DNA from: Cycas panzhihuaensis | Lineage: Eukaryota > Cycadophyta | Reading direction: 5' to 3' | Assembly: GCA_023213395.1 (NCBI GenBank) | Contig: CM041465.1 | Span: 45,453,741-45,517,740 of the forward strand | Length of the DNA stretch: 64,000 nt | Part shown: piece after piece, positions 45,980 to 59,117 of the stretch | Position numbering within the stretch: the first letter of the stretch is position 1 | Layout: every line of letters starts with the position of its first letter | Position numbers and translations under genes: made by a program | Notes under the pieces: model-generated | What the model saw: the letters and a program-made list of their open reading frames with translations, nothing else | The model's database searches: none | What the model was told of the DNA's origin: nothing

Positions 45980-48900
45980 ACATCATATAGACCTAATTCA
46001 ATGTAAATTCTTTTGAAATTATATTTAGTAAGTGGATTTATGAAAATTTGTTCATCACTTAGATAATATTCCACATTCAACTTCTCTGCTTTGGCCATCT
46101 CCCAAATGTAATGGTGATGTATCTCAATATGTTTTGTTTAAGCATAAAACTTAGGATTCTTCAATAATTGAATAGTACTTTGATTATCCATAATGATAGT
46201 ATGTTGCTTTAAATATCAAGAACATCCAATATTCCTTTCAACTACATTACTTCATGAGCACCTATTAAGAGTCCTTGGTACTTTATCTTAATAGAAGATA
46301 ATGCAATAGTATACTATTTCTTTAATTGCCATGGCATTGGTCCACCACCAATAGCAAACATATATCCTATAGTAGATTTTTTGTTATCATAGTTATAAAT
46401 CCAATCAACATATATATAACCTTCTAATTTTATATCACCTTCTCTTAGATACTCTAAACCAAGATTTTAAGAACCCTTCAAATATTTTAAAATACCTTTT
46501 ACCATAATCCAATGTGGCTCTTAAGGATTATGCATATATTGAGAGACCAACCCAATAACATAGGTAATATTGGGCCTCATATGAATCAAGAAGATTAGAC
46601 TTCCTACCAAACTTTTATATAACATCCCATTAACTATAGGATTTTCTATATCCTTCATAAATTTTGTGTCTTTTATATATGATATGATGTTTTCATTGGC
46701 TTGTAATATATAATCTTGAACTTTTTAAGCAATGATTTTGTATACTTCATTTGTGACACTAAAATTTTATGTTTTAGTTACCTTATTTTAATGCCAAAAA
46801 AGTAGTGGAGTAGCCCCATGTCAATCGTGCCAAAAAAAAATTATAAGTTCATTTCACCACCATAACCTCCCTGTGATGATTATTTGTAATGAATAAATCA
46901 TCAACATATAAAACAATAACCATGATTGATATCATAGTCTTCTTAACATACAAATTCAACTATAGATCTATCACAACAAATGCCTTTTCCTTTAAGGTCA
47001 TATTAGTATTTATAAAACACCCTTACAATGCTTTCTTTAGGCCATATAAAGATTTCTTTAAATAACATACATACTTTTCATGTCCTTCCTTAATGAAACC
47101 AAGAGATTGTACCACATCAATCTCCTCCTCCGTTTCTTCATTAAGGAATATAGACTTCACATTTATATGATGTGTCTCCTATCCAAATTTGGTTGTAGTT
47201 GAAATAATTATTTGACCATAGTTATCTTTGAGATAGGTGTAAATGTCTCATTATAATATATCTATTCTTTCTATTTAAAACCTTGGATAACAAGTTTGGA
47301 CTTAAACTTTTCCACCTTTCTATCAACTCAAAATTTTATTTTATACAACCATTTACATTCAACCAAGTTTTTCCCTAAAGGTAATGGAACTACATCCCAA
47401 GTTTTATTCTTCATTATAGAACTATACACCTCCTCTATTATAGCTTGCCATTGAGGATTCTTCTCTACCTCAATAAATAAATCTGGCTTATAGGAGTGAA
47501 TGGTGTTAACTATAAGAGCATGACTAACTTATTGACTTCTAGTTTTTTGTTCATTTGATAACTCTATAGTTACTTTAGACAATTTAATTATCTTCGTACC
47601 CATAATAGCCCCGAAGGTCCTAATGTTGTTATCTCCTCCTTTTATGACTATTATCCCTTGACATCTTTATCAATTCAGCTAACTTTATTCTAATCCTTAA
47701 ACTCAACATCTGTCCATAAATAACTTGGTAGTGATCGAAATTTTAGAATGTTCTCTGATGTGATACTTGCAGCATGATATATCATCAACTCATTGAACTT
47801 AGCATCCTAACTAACCTTAAGTTTTTTTAATTCTAGATCTCATGGTCAATAGCCTTTTCTCTAATTATAGTACCCTATGATGAAATATTTCTAACTCTTT
47901 TGATCCATATTCTTACCTTTATTGTTATGGATATGTGCATATGCAATACACCCAAAGACTTTGAAACAATTAATAGAAGGCTTTCAACTAGTCTTTTTTT
48001 TTTGGCATATTGGCATTGATTGCTTTAGTTGGTACCTAGTTCAACACATAAATAATCCTATACACCTTTCCATCTCCATCATGGTATGATTTTTTCACTC
48101 CACAACACCATTTTGTTATAGGGTGTATAGGATTATAAATTCCTCTCTAATACCATGTCTAGGATATAATTGATTAAAGGCATAATTATCATACTCCTTT
48201 CTATTATTACTCCTTAAAATATTTATCCTTTTATCACATTAATTTTTTACCCCAACTTTCCATTCTTAAAATTAATCAAATACTTCTCATTCATTCTTTA
48301 GAAAATACACCCAAGTTTTCTTATTATAATCATCCATAATGCCTGAGTGTACAAGTTATAACTTCTCCTTAACTCTATAGGCTTTTCTAAGAAAAAGGAT
48401 ATTTATGATGATTATCATACATGAAACCTTTACATATACCATTTGAATATAAGATATGTGGAAACCCTTCTACTATCTTCAACTTATTCATTAATGATAT
48501 ACTAGCATAATTAAGATGCCCTAGCCTTTCATGTCATAATTGGCCATTATTATCTACATTAGTAATGAAGTCATGTGATCAATTTAGATTCTTAAATTTT
48601 TCAAATACCAAAAGGTCATTCTTTGCTCTTCTAATTGCAATGATAACAAAACACTTCTTTAGATCCTTAATAAGGTATTTATCTTCATAAAACTCAATCT
48701 TCAAACTCTTTTTGTATATTCCTTAGGTTGATAGAAGATTTTCCTTCATCTTTAGAGCATAATACACTTAGTAAAAAAAAAAACCCTACAAAATTTATTG
48801 TTCTAACATCCTTAATAAGTATAACATAGTTATCACCAAGTATAATTTAAGAACCATAGGGTTCAACATTCCATGATGTGAACTTCTCTTTGGAGAAAGT

Positions 48901-49050
48901 TATATGCCATTATGCTTTAAGGATAAAGAATCCATTTATCCTTTAATGGCAAGGACCCTATCTTTACATAATGGACTTTAATATCCTTTCCCTTTACCTT
49001 GTGTATACATCCTACTTCATTTTATAATAGTTTGCCTCTTTATGGCCAAC
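45980..49050 (-). pseudogene. Copia protease-integrase-RT-RNase H relic of element D
   Basis: On the minus strand the integrase core shows QNGVVE, a TGA stop (Arg expected), then KNHTMMEMERC at about 48110-48060. RT follows at about 47500-46850, with YVDD at 46897-46908 in an IVLYVDDLFIT context, and RNase H continues to about 45980. Stops are dense, again mostly where Gln, Trp or Arg is expected, and the small frames kept open are short. No product is expected. Confidence 0.82.
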
Positions 49051-49059
49051 TCTCTTGTA

Positions 49060-49784
49060 GCAGTTATACATTCCATTAAACCTCTTCTTTTTCTTTAGTA
49101 CCTATTTTACTAAAGTATTATACTTTTACAGATCTTTCTCCTTCTAATTACCTCCCATCCTCTATTCTTTTATCACCAAGGCATGATTGAATTTATAACC
49201 TCAAAGCAACCATGATGCTTTAGCTTATCATCCTCATCCAAAATTAGGTATTTTAGGTAATCAAATTTTATTTACTCCATGATAGAATCTCTTGTATAGA
49301 TAGTTTGAAATATGGAAAGTATAGCTAGAAACTTCCATGTGATAAGACTTAATAATAACTCCTTATAAATAAATCCTAATTTAATTACCTTAAGTTTATT
49401 TCTCAAATCCATCACCTTGTTAAGGCAAGAATTGATATTGTTCTCATCTTTGATAGTAGCATTCAGTAACTCCATTAATAGAGAAATATGGTGATTTCAT
49501 TTTGTCATATCAAAGGTCTCTAATATATTTGGCCATATATCATTTGGTGATTCAAGGTTATGAATTTGTTCTCTCTAATATGGGGTAACAGATAAAGTCA
49601 ACAAACTAATTGCCATAAACTTCTTCTCTTGCAACCAATTTCTCTCCTTCTTATCTAAGGGAATAATGGTAATTAAATCCTTAATGATCAGCCATAATTG
49701 ATTCACCATCAAATGCAACTCCATATTGGTCTTCCATTCACTAAAGTTGTAAGCATAAAAAATCATAGTTGATAACTTCTCCAT
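49060..49784 (-). pseudogene. Copia gag relic of element D
   Basis: The minus-strand ATG at 49784-49782 starts MEKLSTMIFYAYNFSEWK, close to the gag start of element A. It continues with NMELHLMVNQLW and, after decay, MELLNATIKDENNI at about 49475. The zinc knuckle near 49090-49050 reads YNCYKRVGHKEANY: the first and last Cys have become Tyr. An in-frame extension upstream to 49829 is open but not part of the conserved gag. Confidence 0.82.
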
Positions 49785-51150
49785 GGCAAAGTCTAAAGAT
49801 AATATGAGTGTAACTTCACCAATGAACACCTTTGTAGATCAAATTACTTTATAAAACATCTTAACATTGATGAATATGGCCCATACACTTGTCAAATATA
49901 TCCCCTACAACTTGTTCTGCATTAGTGACCTCTTTTCCTAATCCCACATGTTTAATGTGGCTTGAAATAGTTTAAACAAATAATAATTTTCTTAAAATCA
50001 ACTCAAAACTAATTAAATTACATCTTAAATGGCTTCCTCTTTTAAAATAATCTTCTACATAGTGCCCAATAGACATATATAATTATTTTAGCATGATATG
50101 GGTTATGCACCCTTTAATAGCCTAAAGTAATCTCTAGAATGATAAAAAATAGCTTAGTTTGACTTTAAATGGCTAACAACTTTTATGTTTTTTACTTCAA
50201 TGGTTAGCACACTTCATCATAGGGTATTTGCAAACATCAAAAAACATCTACACAACTCCATATACACATAACACTCTCCAAAGGCTAAAAAATAATGAAA
50301 AACTTTAATTATTCATTTATTTTCCTTTGTATCATGAAAGAACCATATAAAAACTACTACATTAGATGAGTAATGGTCTTGAATTGAAGTTTTGATTAAA
50401 AATCTAGTCAAAAGGTTGAGTTTTTAGGTAAAGAAAATAGACATAAACCTCTAAAGGGGTGTCACCTTTTACACATAACTATTGACCCCAATACACAAAA
50501 TAGAGGCTTGTTTTGATTAAATAACTTAGCATACAACTCAAATTCAAGGCTAAACACATTTTAGAGACCGTAAACTCAATTTATGTAAATCTAAATAAAG
50601 AAAAAATAAGAAGAAAAAAAAGGGATTCTTTATCATTTTGGTTGCAAATGGATATTACTACTTCCTATGATGCCCAACCCACCTTTTGGCCTATGAAATA
50701 CACCTAACTCCATTCAAAATCCTCTATAGTTTAGGTACAAATAATAAATAACTTTTGGCTCTAACAAACAAGCTCCCACATAATTCCAATGAGTGAAAAT
50801 AGCCTCTTAGTGATGAAAAAAATTGATAATCTTCAACCTCTTTCCAACAGATCAATTCCAAATTCCTTTGAAGGCTCGTAATTAGACAACCACTATTCTA
50901 CATAGTCCAAACATGGACTTTTATACAAATGTGAAGTTCTGATAGTGAAAAATCATAAAAAATGTATAGAAAATAGGCTCTATGTGGCTTATTTTCTCCA
51001 TGTAATTAATTATTTTTACTACTATTTTCTTATTCAAGTTGTTAGAAAATATCATAATCAATTTATTAGACTCTAATTATATTATAAAGCCTATCAGTGA
51101 ACCAATCTAGTTCTTTAATAACTCTACAATATTATGCATGATCATAAACA
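49785..51150 (-). other. Leader of element D
   Basis: AT-rich, non-coding, about 1.37 kb between primer site and gag; nothing further recognised. Confidence 0.6.
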
Positions 51151-51162
51151 ACTTTGATACCA
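51151..51162 (-). promoter_or_regulatory. tRNA-Met primer binding site of element D
   Basis: The minus strand reads TGGTATCAAAGT, two transitions from the standard site, next to the LTR. Confidence 0.8.
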
Positions 51163-51560
51163 TGTGATAATTTGTATATGATCAAGTTTTCCCTAATGCT
51201 ATATGAGCTTTTGCTAAAACTTTGCATCTTTTACATAGCAAACACATCATCTAATGTAAGAGCAAACACATGGAAAATGCAGGTTTATGATTACTTAGAA
51301 ATGTTAATGGTTACATTATAGATTATTAGGCGATTAAAATTTGGATGATTGGATATAACTCACAATGATTTGATGAATTTTCAACCCTACTAAGGATCTT
51401 ATTTATATGACCCAAAGGGTACATCCAACCAAGAGCTACAAGTCTTCATCATGTCCTATGACTCTTCATCATTTCCTATTAAATCTTGATACTTACATCT
51501 CTTTATATTTTGATTCTTCATATCTTTTCTAATCTTGATATGCATGCCTCTTTTACATAA
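51163..51560 (-). repeat. 5' LTR of element D, truncated
   Basis: Starts TGTGATAATT on the + strand; alignment to the 3' LTR is lost after about 51560. Confidence 0.75.
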
Positions 51561-53429
51561 CCATAGAAAAAGAATTCAATAAAAGGAGTTTAAGACAAGA
51601 GACTGATCTTTATTATTTGATTTACATATGATGATTTTCTAGGTGAGTTCTAAAGTAGATGGTTGGGACTATACAAAATCATCCAAGTGTTCAATAATAG
51701 AGTGGTAAGGTAGAATGCATTGAAAACCTAGTATAATAATGATTTATTGATGGATATTAACTAACGTTCTATCATAATCTAGTGTCCAAGAATGAGTTTA
51801 TCAATAGTTTGTAATAATAATCTAGCTTACAACTTATATAGTTATCGTCTTTATTTTTGTAGGAAATTGCCAATAGTTCAACCTCATATTTTTAAAAAAT
51901 GGAAAAGAAAAAAAATATAAAGAAAAATAAAAGAATGGTATAGGTGTAGATTATATAGAGGATAATTCCTCAATAGTTAGAATGAGTGTCATTTCTTGTT
52001 TTTACTCTTGGCAGAGTAGGATAGGAACATGATAATTTACCCATAGGTGCATCTAAAGGTAATTGTTAATAAAATTGGGCTACACAATAAAAACTATGTT
52101 GCATAAGTACACTATTATGATCTCTACTAAAATTATGAAATTCTTTCTTTTTCACAACATAAAAAGATATTTTGTTAAGATTACCTTTTGTTATGGAAGA
52201 AGGTAACTTATATGACATATGTAAGTCATATATAAAAGCAATAATCAAGATAGAGTTAATCAACAACCACCACTAAAGACAAATGAAGATATTTAGAAAT
52301 AAGTAAAATACTCCCTCCAAATAATTAAATGAACTTATTAAGCTAAAATTCAAAGATTTTAACTTTTATTAGAAAGATGAAGTTGATTTTAGCTAAAGAC
52401 TTTAGCTAGTTATTCCTAGCACTAGCCACAATATACATGGATAATGAAAGCACTGTTGATAAGTTAGCATACTAATTTAACACCCATAGGTGACACCTTT
52501 AGTAGGGGGAAGGTTGATGTTTTCATCATGAGTTGGCATGGCACCTTCATTATGAGAAGAGTGAGCAAGAAAGGTGATTAAATGATTTTGAGGTGGTTAC
52601 CCTCTTAAATTAAAGAGGGGAAGCCATGACTTTTTAATGATGATTTAGTAGGAGAAGGAGAGAGGGAAAGTTACCAAGTTGAACATAATTGATATAGAAG
52701 GGAAACATAGCAATTAAGGGAAGTAATGATGAATGCAAGTAGGTAATAATGTAGGTATTTGATAACAAAAGTGATATAGAGGAAAGTCAAATGTAGACAT
52801 AGAGGATGAAGAATAAGAGAATAAAGCATATAATATAAATACAATAGTATGGACATAAACATAACAACACAAAGTTAGTGACCTAGAGGAAAATTGAATA
52901 AAGTAATGTGAATGTGACAATGTAGAAACAAGAATAGAGGATACAACATAAACCACACAACACATAATGTATATTATATAGTGAGCATGGTAACACAGAG
53001 CAAGTTAGGGTAGTTGAAGAGAAGACAAAAGAAGAAGAGGTTCACATTAGAGAAAGGAAAATAAAATGGTTGAAAATCCCTTGAAATTTGGCCAAGAGAG
53101 AAACATGCAAACTTGGTTAAATAAGAAAAGGGAGGTGCACAAAATTAAATTAACCAAATGGGTCATAACAAAAGTCTCGCAATTAGGGGTAGAGTATAAG
53201 AAGAGAAAGTTATAGGACACCTCAGTTAGGTAGAAGAAGGTATCTATCTCATGGTGAAGATATGTTTTAAGGAGAGTCTTCCCATAAGATCAAAATCAAT
53301 TTCTCTTAGTAATGAGAGACTAAGATTATAGGGTATGCTTAACAAAGACCCATTATCAAAGCTATAAGTAAAAAACATGGAATTTTCCCCTTATGATACT
53401 AGAGGCATCCATTTTATTAGCATGCCAAT
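51561..53429. other. Stretch without recognisable gene
   Basis: AT-rich in the first part and purine-rich on the + strand from about 52600 to 53250. Frames at 52671-52965 (-) are hydrophobic by composition only. The missing part of the gypsy element was looked for here and not found. Confidence 0.5.
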
Positions 53430-53740
53430 TAATGTTAATCCACTTATGTTAATATTAAATGTGGTTTAGTTATTGTTTAATAAAAAGATGTGAGTTTATA
53501 AAGGTGTATAACCTTTAAGGGTTAACACCACTTGGAGGATTATAAATATCCTAGAGTCCATTATATATTCATCTAATTAAGAATTAATATGATTTAGTGA
53601 TCTTTTGTGGCAGGGTTTCTACTCAAAAGGGTTTTCCCATATATATCTAGTGCATTAAGTTTCATGTGCTCTTTATTGTGCTCGCTATGTATGATCAAGA
53701 TCTTGTAGCTTAGAACATATACATGTATGTAGTTTTTTCA
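53430..53740 (+). repeat. Possible solo or broken copia LTR
   Basis: TATAAATA at 53541-53548 is followed some 65 bases later by GGCAGGGTTTCTACTCAAAA and GGGTTTTCCC, words that resemble the R-U5 part of many plant copia LTRs. No partner or primer site was seen and the borders are guesses. Confidence 0.4.
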
Positions 53741-53898
53741 TATGATGGGTGGATGTGATAAGATTGAAAGTTGTTAAGTAATACTAGTAGAGCCATGTTT
53801 TGTCAATTCTTATTCCATTCTAATAATCAAAAGAGTGATATAATAAGTAATAGTGGTTGAGGAAGTGAATTTCACCTATCAATAAGGATGTAGTATTA

Positions 53899-54292
53899 TT
53901 TTGGCAAAAATAAAATTGATCTAATTTATGAAATAGGATCTAAAATATCTTATAAATAACACTCAATAAAATATACTAAAGAATATTATACATATATTAA
54001 ATAAACATAATATGCTAAAGTAATAAGGGATTAAATTAATTAAATATCAATACTAAATTTGATAAAGTTTTAAATCTTATTAAAGATCATTACAATGGGT
54101 GAGGACATGGGCTTAATTTATAGAGGTCTCGATGTCACTCCCACTTACATTTGATTAGACCTCATGTTGGTCACATTTCATTGGTCTATTGTGAGGTAAG
54201 GTAGGTGAAGACTGTCAACTAGGATTAACAACATTAAGTTGAATTTGCATAAAGTACATTAGGAATAATAAGATATCATTATAATTTTAACA
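53899..54292 (-). repeat. 3' LTR of element E
   Basis: Aligns with 58725-59117 (CTAATTTATGAAAT, ATGGGTGAGGACATGG, AACATTAAGTTGAATTT.CATAAA-type runs); ends TTTTAACA. Confidence 0.82.
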
Positions 54293-54301
54293 TTCTCCTT
54301 T
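54293..54301 (-). promoter_or_regulatory. Polypurine tract of element E
   Basis: The minus strand reads AAAGGAGAA next to the LTR start TGTTAAAATT. Confidence 0.75.
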
Positions 54302-56330
54302 AATAATAGCTTCATTTATCTTAACGCTGAGATCATGCTAAAACCTTTCAAACTTTGATTTGCAAAGTGCTTTAGTGAAAATGTCTGTAACTTCATCTTT
54401 AATAGACTAATACACTAGATCAATTTGCTTTATTATTGTTATTGGAATCTTTGTTTTATAAATAAGCTCTTGAGCATCATTCTTTAGGATGGAATACATC
54501 TCTTTATCCATAATAACCTAATATGTTTGGTCTTTAACTATATTCTTGACAGTGGTAGGCTCAAGAGATTCAAGAACTTATGCCATTAATCCAAAGTTTG
54601 TGATTTTCCTTAGCTTGGATTCCCTTTTATGTGCTGCTGGAGGTGATGGGGCATCTTTCATGATTTGTAAGTACCACTTGTGTAGCTTTTTTATTCTTTC
54701 AACTTAATCCTCTTCAAGTGATAATGGTGGTATTGCAAATGTCGAAGGTGATTCAAATATAGATATAAGTAGAGAAAATGAAGAACTTAGAGTATACAAG
54801 GTAGATGTAGTTAAAGGGTACCTAATTATTACAAGAGGAACTTCTAAAGTAGCAACCTCATCATCTACTAGAAACCAAATTTATGATTAATCTAAGTCTT
54901 GATTGTCTTCTATAAATATGATATCCTAAGATATATAAACCTATCTCCCAATGGGGTCATATGCCTTATAAGTTATATATATGGGTACATAGCATATGAG
55001 AATGCAATTGAAGCTTTTATCATCAAGATTCATCCTATTTTCTTTTGGAATAAATTTATAGATTATACAACTAAATATTCAAGGGTATGAGATGGTAGGC
55101 CTTTCACCTAACTAAGCCTCCTTAGGTGTCATGTCTCTCACAGCTGAAGTTGAGCTCTAATTTATCAAGTATACCATAATGAAAATGGATTTAGCCCAAA
55201 ATGTATTAGCGAGGTTAATACTTTTAACCATTGCTTTAGTCTTATTCAATAATGTTTGGTTCATATACTCAGTAATACCATTTTTTGGGGTAGTGTATGG
55301 AGCTAAGAATTGATATTTGATACTATGTTCTCTATAAAAAATGTTAAACTAATTTGATATATATTCACCTCTATTATCAGATCTCAAGATCTTGATTATC
55401 ATATGGGACTCATTCTCCACTTCATCTTTGAAGTCTTTGAATTTATTGAAGGACTCAAATTTGTTCCTTAGAAAGTAAACCTAAAAATTTTAAGGGTAGT
55501 CATCAATGAAGGTGATGAAGTACAAGCTGCCATTAAGTGAAATAATCAACATGGGTCCATAGATATCTAAGTGAACCAAGCCTAATTATTTAGTTTCATA
55601 CCAAGATCTCTTAGAAGGAAAGGGTCTCATATTCCCTATGTTATTTGTTGACTATGTAAGCTTTACAAAAATATTTATTCTACTTAATCTTAAGTAACCC
55701 ATGTACCATTTAGAGTCTAAACATGAGATGGAGACTCTACATGTTTAGGTGGCTAAGGCATTGATGCCATAGTTGGTCCTTATTACATTTATATGAGAGG
55801 TCCTCCTGACTATAAGAATAATCACCTTATACTTCAATAGGAGGGTCTTCTAAAATAATTTGCTTTCCCTTATCAAGATGATGAGACTAAACTATGGAAT
55901 ATAAATCCTAAGTTTATTCAGTAAAGAGAGGGATGCTATCAAGTTTATATAAGCTACTATCTTCATGTCGTATAACTACTATTTGACTAGTTAAGTGGTA
56001 TGAAATAGTATATTTTCCTTAGCTAAATAGAACATTAAAATTCTACGTATTGATCTAGCTCATGAAGAGGAGATTATGATTCATGCCAGGAACATATATG
56101 ATATTTTTTATATGATGTCTAATGTCTAAATTCTTTACATCTATGGGAGCTTTCACAATTTTAGCCACATCATATGTAAGGTTATTACTAAATATGACTA
56201 TTTGTAACTTGGTAGGAATGGTGTCTTATAAAAGATTCTTAGTGCCAATCCCATGACATGTGGCACTAAAGTCTATTAACCAAGAATTATCTTCATGATG
56301 TGATGAAAGTGTGGTAAAGAATAGGTTCTA
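54302..56330 (-). pseudogene. Copia pol remnant of element E (protease, integrase; RT mostly lost)
   Basis: On the minus strand, protease near 56310-56260 reads WLIDFSATCH: the catalytic Asp is kept but the usual SG has become FS. The integrase core near 55310-55190 shows FLAPYTTPKNGITEYMNQTL then FWAKS, keeping the catalytic Glu. Only the RT N-terminal region (about 54560-54450) and the very end of RNase H remain, joined directly. The deletion removed the YVDD-containing part. Confidence 0.78.
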
Positions 56331-57312
56331 AGAGTTAGCTTGGGAATTGACCATATGGCCTCCTTATTAAAAATTCCTATTATTACCCTAATTTTAATTT
56401 CTAAGTTGATTTCTTTGTTATTATTATTAACTACCTTCTCCTTGGCCTATGTTTTGTCATTGATATGGTGCTCCTTATTGTCTAAATTGATTTGGCATAA
56501 GTTAAAGGTCATTTTATCTTTTCTCTAGGATGACATGCCCATGTTTTCCATAATATAAGTAGGTAACATTTTGTCTCCCCTACTAGTTTCTTGATTGGTA
56601 TGGCTATTAAGATGAACCAAACTATTGGGCTAGGGGATGCTATTGAGGTTGATTTCTCCCAAAATTTATAGTTGTAAATATGGGAGTAGTGTTAGGAAAG
56701 GATGTAACTCCTTGACGGTTTAGGATACCCTCTTTATCAAGCAACAATCCTTCTAAAGTATTGAAATTCATTATAGCAAAGTCATTAGATATATAGGATA
56801 TAAAACTATTATAATTAGTAAGAAAGACATTGACAACACTAAAAACAAGGTCATGATTAGAGGGAGGGGCACTAAGAGTATTTAGCTAGTTTCTAATAGA
56901 CTTCACTTCAGTCATATAAGATTGGATAGAACTAGCAAAAGGAGTGGTATACAAGCATGCTTTTAGCATGATGGAATGAGAGTCATCCTTCTTCTCATAA
57001 TGAGATCATATAGTATTCTATACTTAATGCAAGGAGTTAGTTATTTATATGTTTTAATCAATGTTATCCATCATGGCTAGTTAAAAGAAGGAAAGAGCTA
57101 TATTATCCTTAGCTCCAAAGGTGGCAAGGGCAATAGGGTCTGGAGGTATCACATTATTTAAATTGTTTAGATCTCAAGTAGGAATAGGTTTGGGTATGTC
57201 TCCTAATATATAAGCCTAAAAATCATACATAATGAGAAGGTGTTTGACTTATTTCTTCCAAGCTAAAAAAATTTCATTCCTTAATAGTTTGATTATGTTT
57301 GATATTAATATT
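56330..57312 (-). pseudogene. Copia gag relic of element E
   Basis: The minus strand shows a FLAWKK motif near 57270 as in element B. Later motifs include SIMLKACLYTTPFASSIQSY, SNHDLVFSVVNVFL and a zinc knuckle remnant VTYLYYGKHGHV, where two Cys have become Tyr. Stops where Gln or Trp is expected. Close relative of the gag in B by order and motifs. Confidence 0.75.
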
Positions 57313-57467
57313 TATGTTATTATTTTATGAACTAGCTACCTGATGGGTTGTTAAGCTAGAATTCTAGTGTTTTAGTATCTTCAAGATGCCCTTAGTTGAT
57401 ATTCTATCTAGTGGTGTCTATCCATAGATGGAAGTTCAAGGACTCGATATATATGTGTGTGTGTATT

Positions 57468-57520
<53 letters not shown>

Positions 57521-58712
57521 TGATACATGAGTAAGTTAAGCTCTATATACTTTAATATATGAGCATAGAAGGTCAATTGTCCCCCTCATACTATTTATCC
57601 TCCTATGTTGAATTTATGCTAAGTGACATATCTAGTGAAGGATAACCACTAAGGTACTTACCCCCTCTAGGTCTAGCCTAGACTATGAGCTCCATGGAAG
57701 CATTTAACACCTCAGTCCATCACTCAATATACCTTATAGTAAATTGCCCCCTAGCCTTTTTATCTAGGTGAATGCAACTCATGTGTGTAGGAGTGATAAC
57801 TTTAAGGGTCCTAACTATTCCCCTTATAGGATTGATAGTCTACTAATTCAATTTGAGAATTACCTTAATTAATGTTTTAACTTCTTTTTTTTTTTAATAT
57901 GGTCTTATTTAAAGATATGAATATTAAATTTTAATGATTAAAAGTATGAGATAAAGAATAAAAAATAAAAGCAACAAATAAATATAAAGAAAGGGTTTTA
58001 AGTGCTCAAGTAGGAAGGATCCACTACTAATAGGTAAAACGTAACCTTTCTCACATAGTAAGAGCACATACGACCATAAATCACCACACATATTAGCTTA
58101 GAAATCAAGTGAAAAATGCTTCTTAAATGATAAAAAAAAATTCTTTATAAAATAGAAGGATTAACTTTAATTTTAAATATTTAATAAATAATGGGTTAAA
58201 AAAACATAAACTATAGTCCATAATAATGGCATCCAAATTATGATTCCAAAAGTTTAGATGGAATCAATTTTTGATATTTGTATCAAAAGTTATATCCCTT
58301 TCAAGGAGGGTTTACTCTAGGGTTTTTTGTCTACAAAAGTACCCTCTCATAAAATGTTAATAACCTTTTACTCAAAGCTATGATTAAATTAAAACTACTT
58401 CCATTTAAAAGTATACAAAAAGACACATAGAATCTAAAAATCTTTAAGGTCATTTGGATACTTATAGTTAAAGTTATGGCCATTCAAAATTAAAGTAGCA
58501 AATTTTCCTTTAAGATTGGTGACAAAAAGTAAGCAAAAATTAAATCTATTGTAATATTTTCTTTATAGCCTCAAAATTTGTAGTGTGACCACTAAAAATT
58601 TATAGGATGAGTTAACTCATCTTAAATTTATCATTTCTTCTTGGAAATTTTTCTAATATACATCTTCAGACCCTGCTACCTACTTGCAAGATAAGTATAT
58701 ACAAGAGAAACT
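57313..58712 (-). other. Leader of element E
   Basis: About 1.4 kb, non-coding. 57360-57860 corresponds to 29640-30060 of element B. It contains a long TA microsatellite. Confidence 0.6.
57470..57515. repeat. (TA)n microsatellite
   Basis: Twenty-three TA units, preceded at 57454-57464 by a short TG run. The length is probably polymorphic and may be misassembled. Confidence 0.95.
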
Positions 58713-58724
58713 ACTCAAATACCA
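58713..58724 (-). promoter_or_regulatory. Degenerate tRNA-Met primer site of element E
   Basis: The minus strand reads TGGTATTTGAGT, 9 of 12 bases of the standard site, at the correct position against the LTR. Confidence 0.65.
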
Positions 58725-59117
58725 TTTTAAAAAATTAGAATTATTCTAATTTATGAAATGAGATTTAAAATCTCTCATAAACAACACTAAAAAAAATATT
58801 TTAAAGAACATCATGCACATATTAAATGAATACAATATGACAAAGTAATAAGGGATCAAATTAGTTAAAGTTTGATACAAAATTTGATAGAGTTTTGACT
58901 CTTATTAATAATTATTATAATGGGTGAGGACATGGCCTTAATTTATAAAAGTCTCATTGTCACTCCTACTTATATCTTATTGGACCTCATGTCAGTTATA
59001 TTTCATTAGTTTATTAGGAGGTAAAGTGGGTGAATACCCTTAACTAGGATTAATAATATTAAGTTGAATTTACATAAAATACATTAGGAAGAATAAGATT
59101 TCATTATAAATCTAATA
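58725..59117 (-). repeat. 5' LTR of element E
   Basis: Pairs with 53899-54292; ends TCTAATA on the + strand, a changed TTAACA. Confidence 0.8.

Larger units (their letters stand above)
45339..51560 (-). mobile_element. Element D: Ty1/copia retrotransposon, same gag type as A
   Basis: Minus-strand element: 3' LTR 45339-45962, polypurine tract 45963-45971, pol 45980-49050, gag 49060-49784, leader 49785-51150, primer site 51151-51162, 5' LTR 51163 to about 51560. The 5' LTR lacks the last ~200 bases found in the 3' LTR, so the right end is truncated and no target duplication can be checked (the left flank is GGGTA). Gag resembles element A (shared NMELHLMVNQLW-like and DENNINSCLNKV-like motifs), but the LTRs are unrelated in sequence and longer. 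D interrupts the RNase H of the gypsy element. Confidence 0.87.
53899..59117 (-). mobile_element. Element E: Ty1/copia retrotransposon with deleted RT, family of B
   Basis: Minus-strand element with LTRs of about 394 bp (53899-54292, 58725-59117), polypurine tract 54293-54301, pol remnant 54302-56330, gag 56330-57312, leader 57313-58712 and a degenerate primer site. Gag start and leader words match element B. Most of RT is missing: the RNase H end is followed after about 100 bases by the RT N-terminal region. LTRs are strongly diverged and no target duplication is visible, so it is old. Confidence 0.82.

Noticed and set aside
52671-52965. Two overlapping minus-strand hydrophobic frames as membrane proteins
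   Set aside because: Hydrophobicity follows from a purine-rich + strand; there is no signal, no conserved motif and no supporting context.
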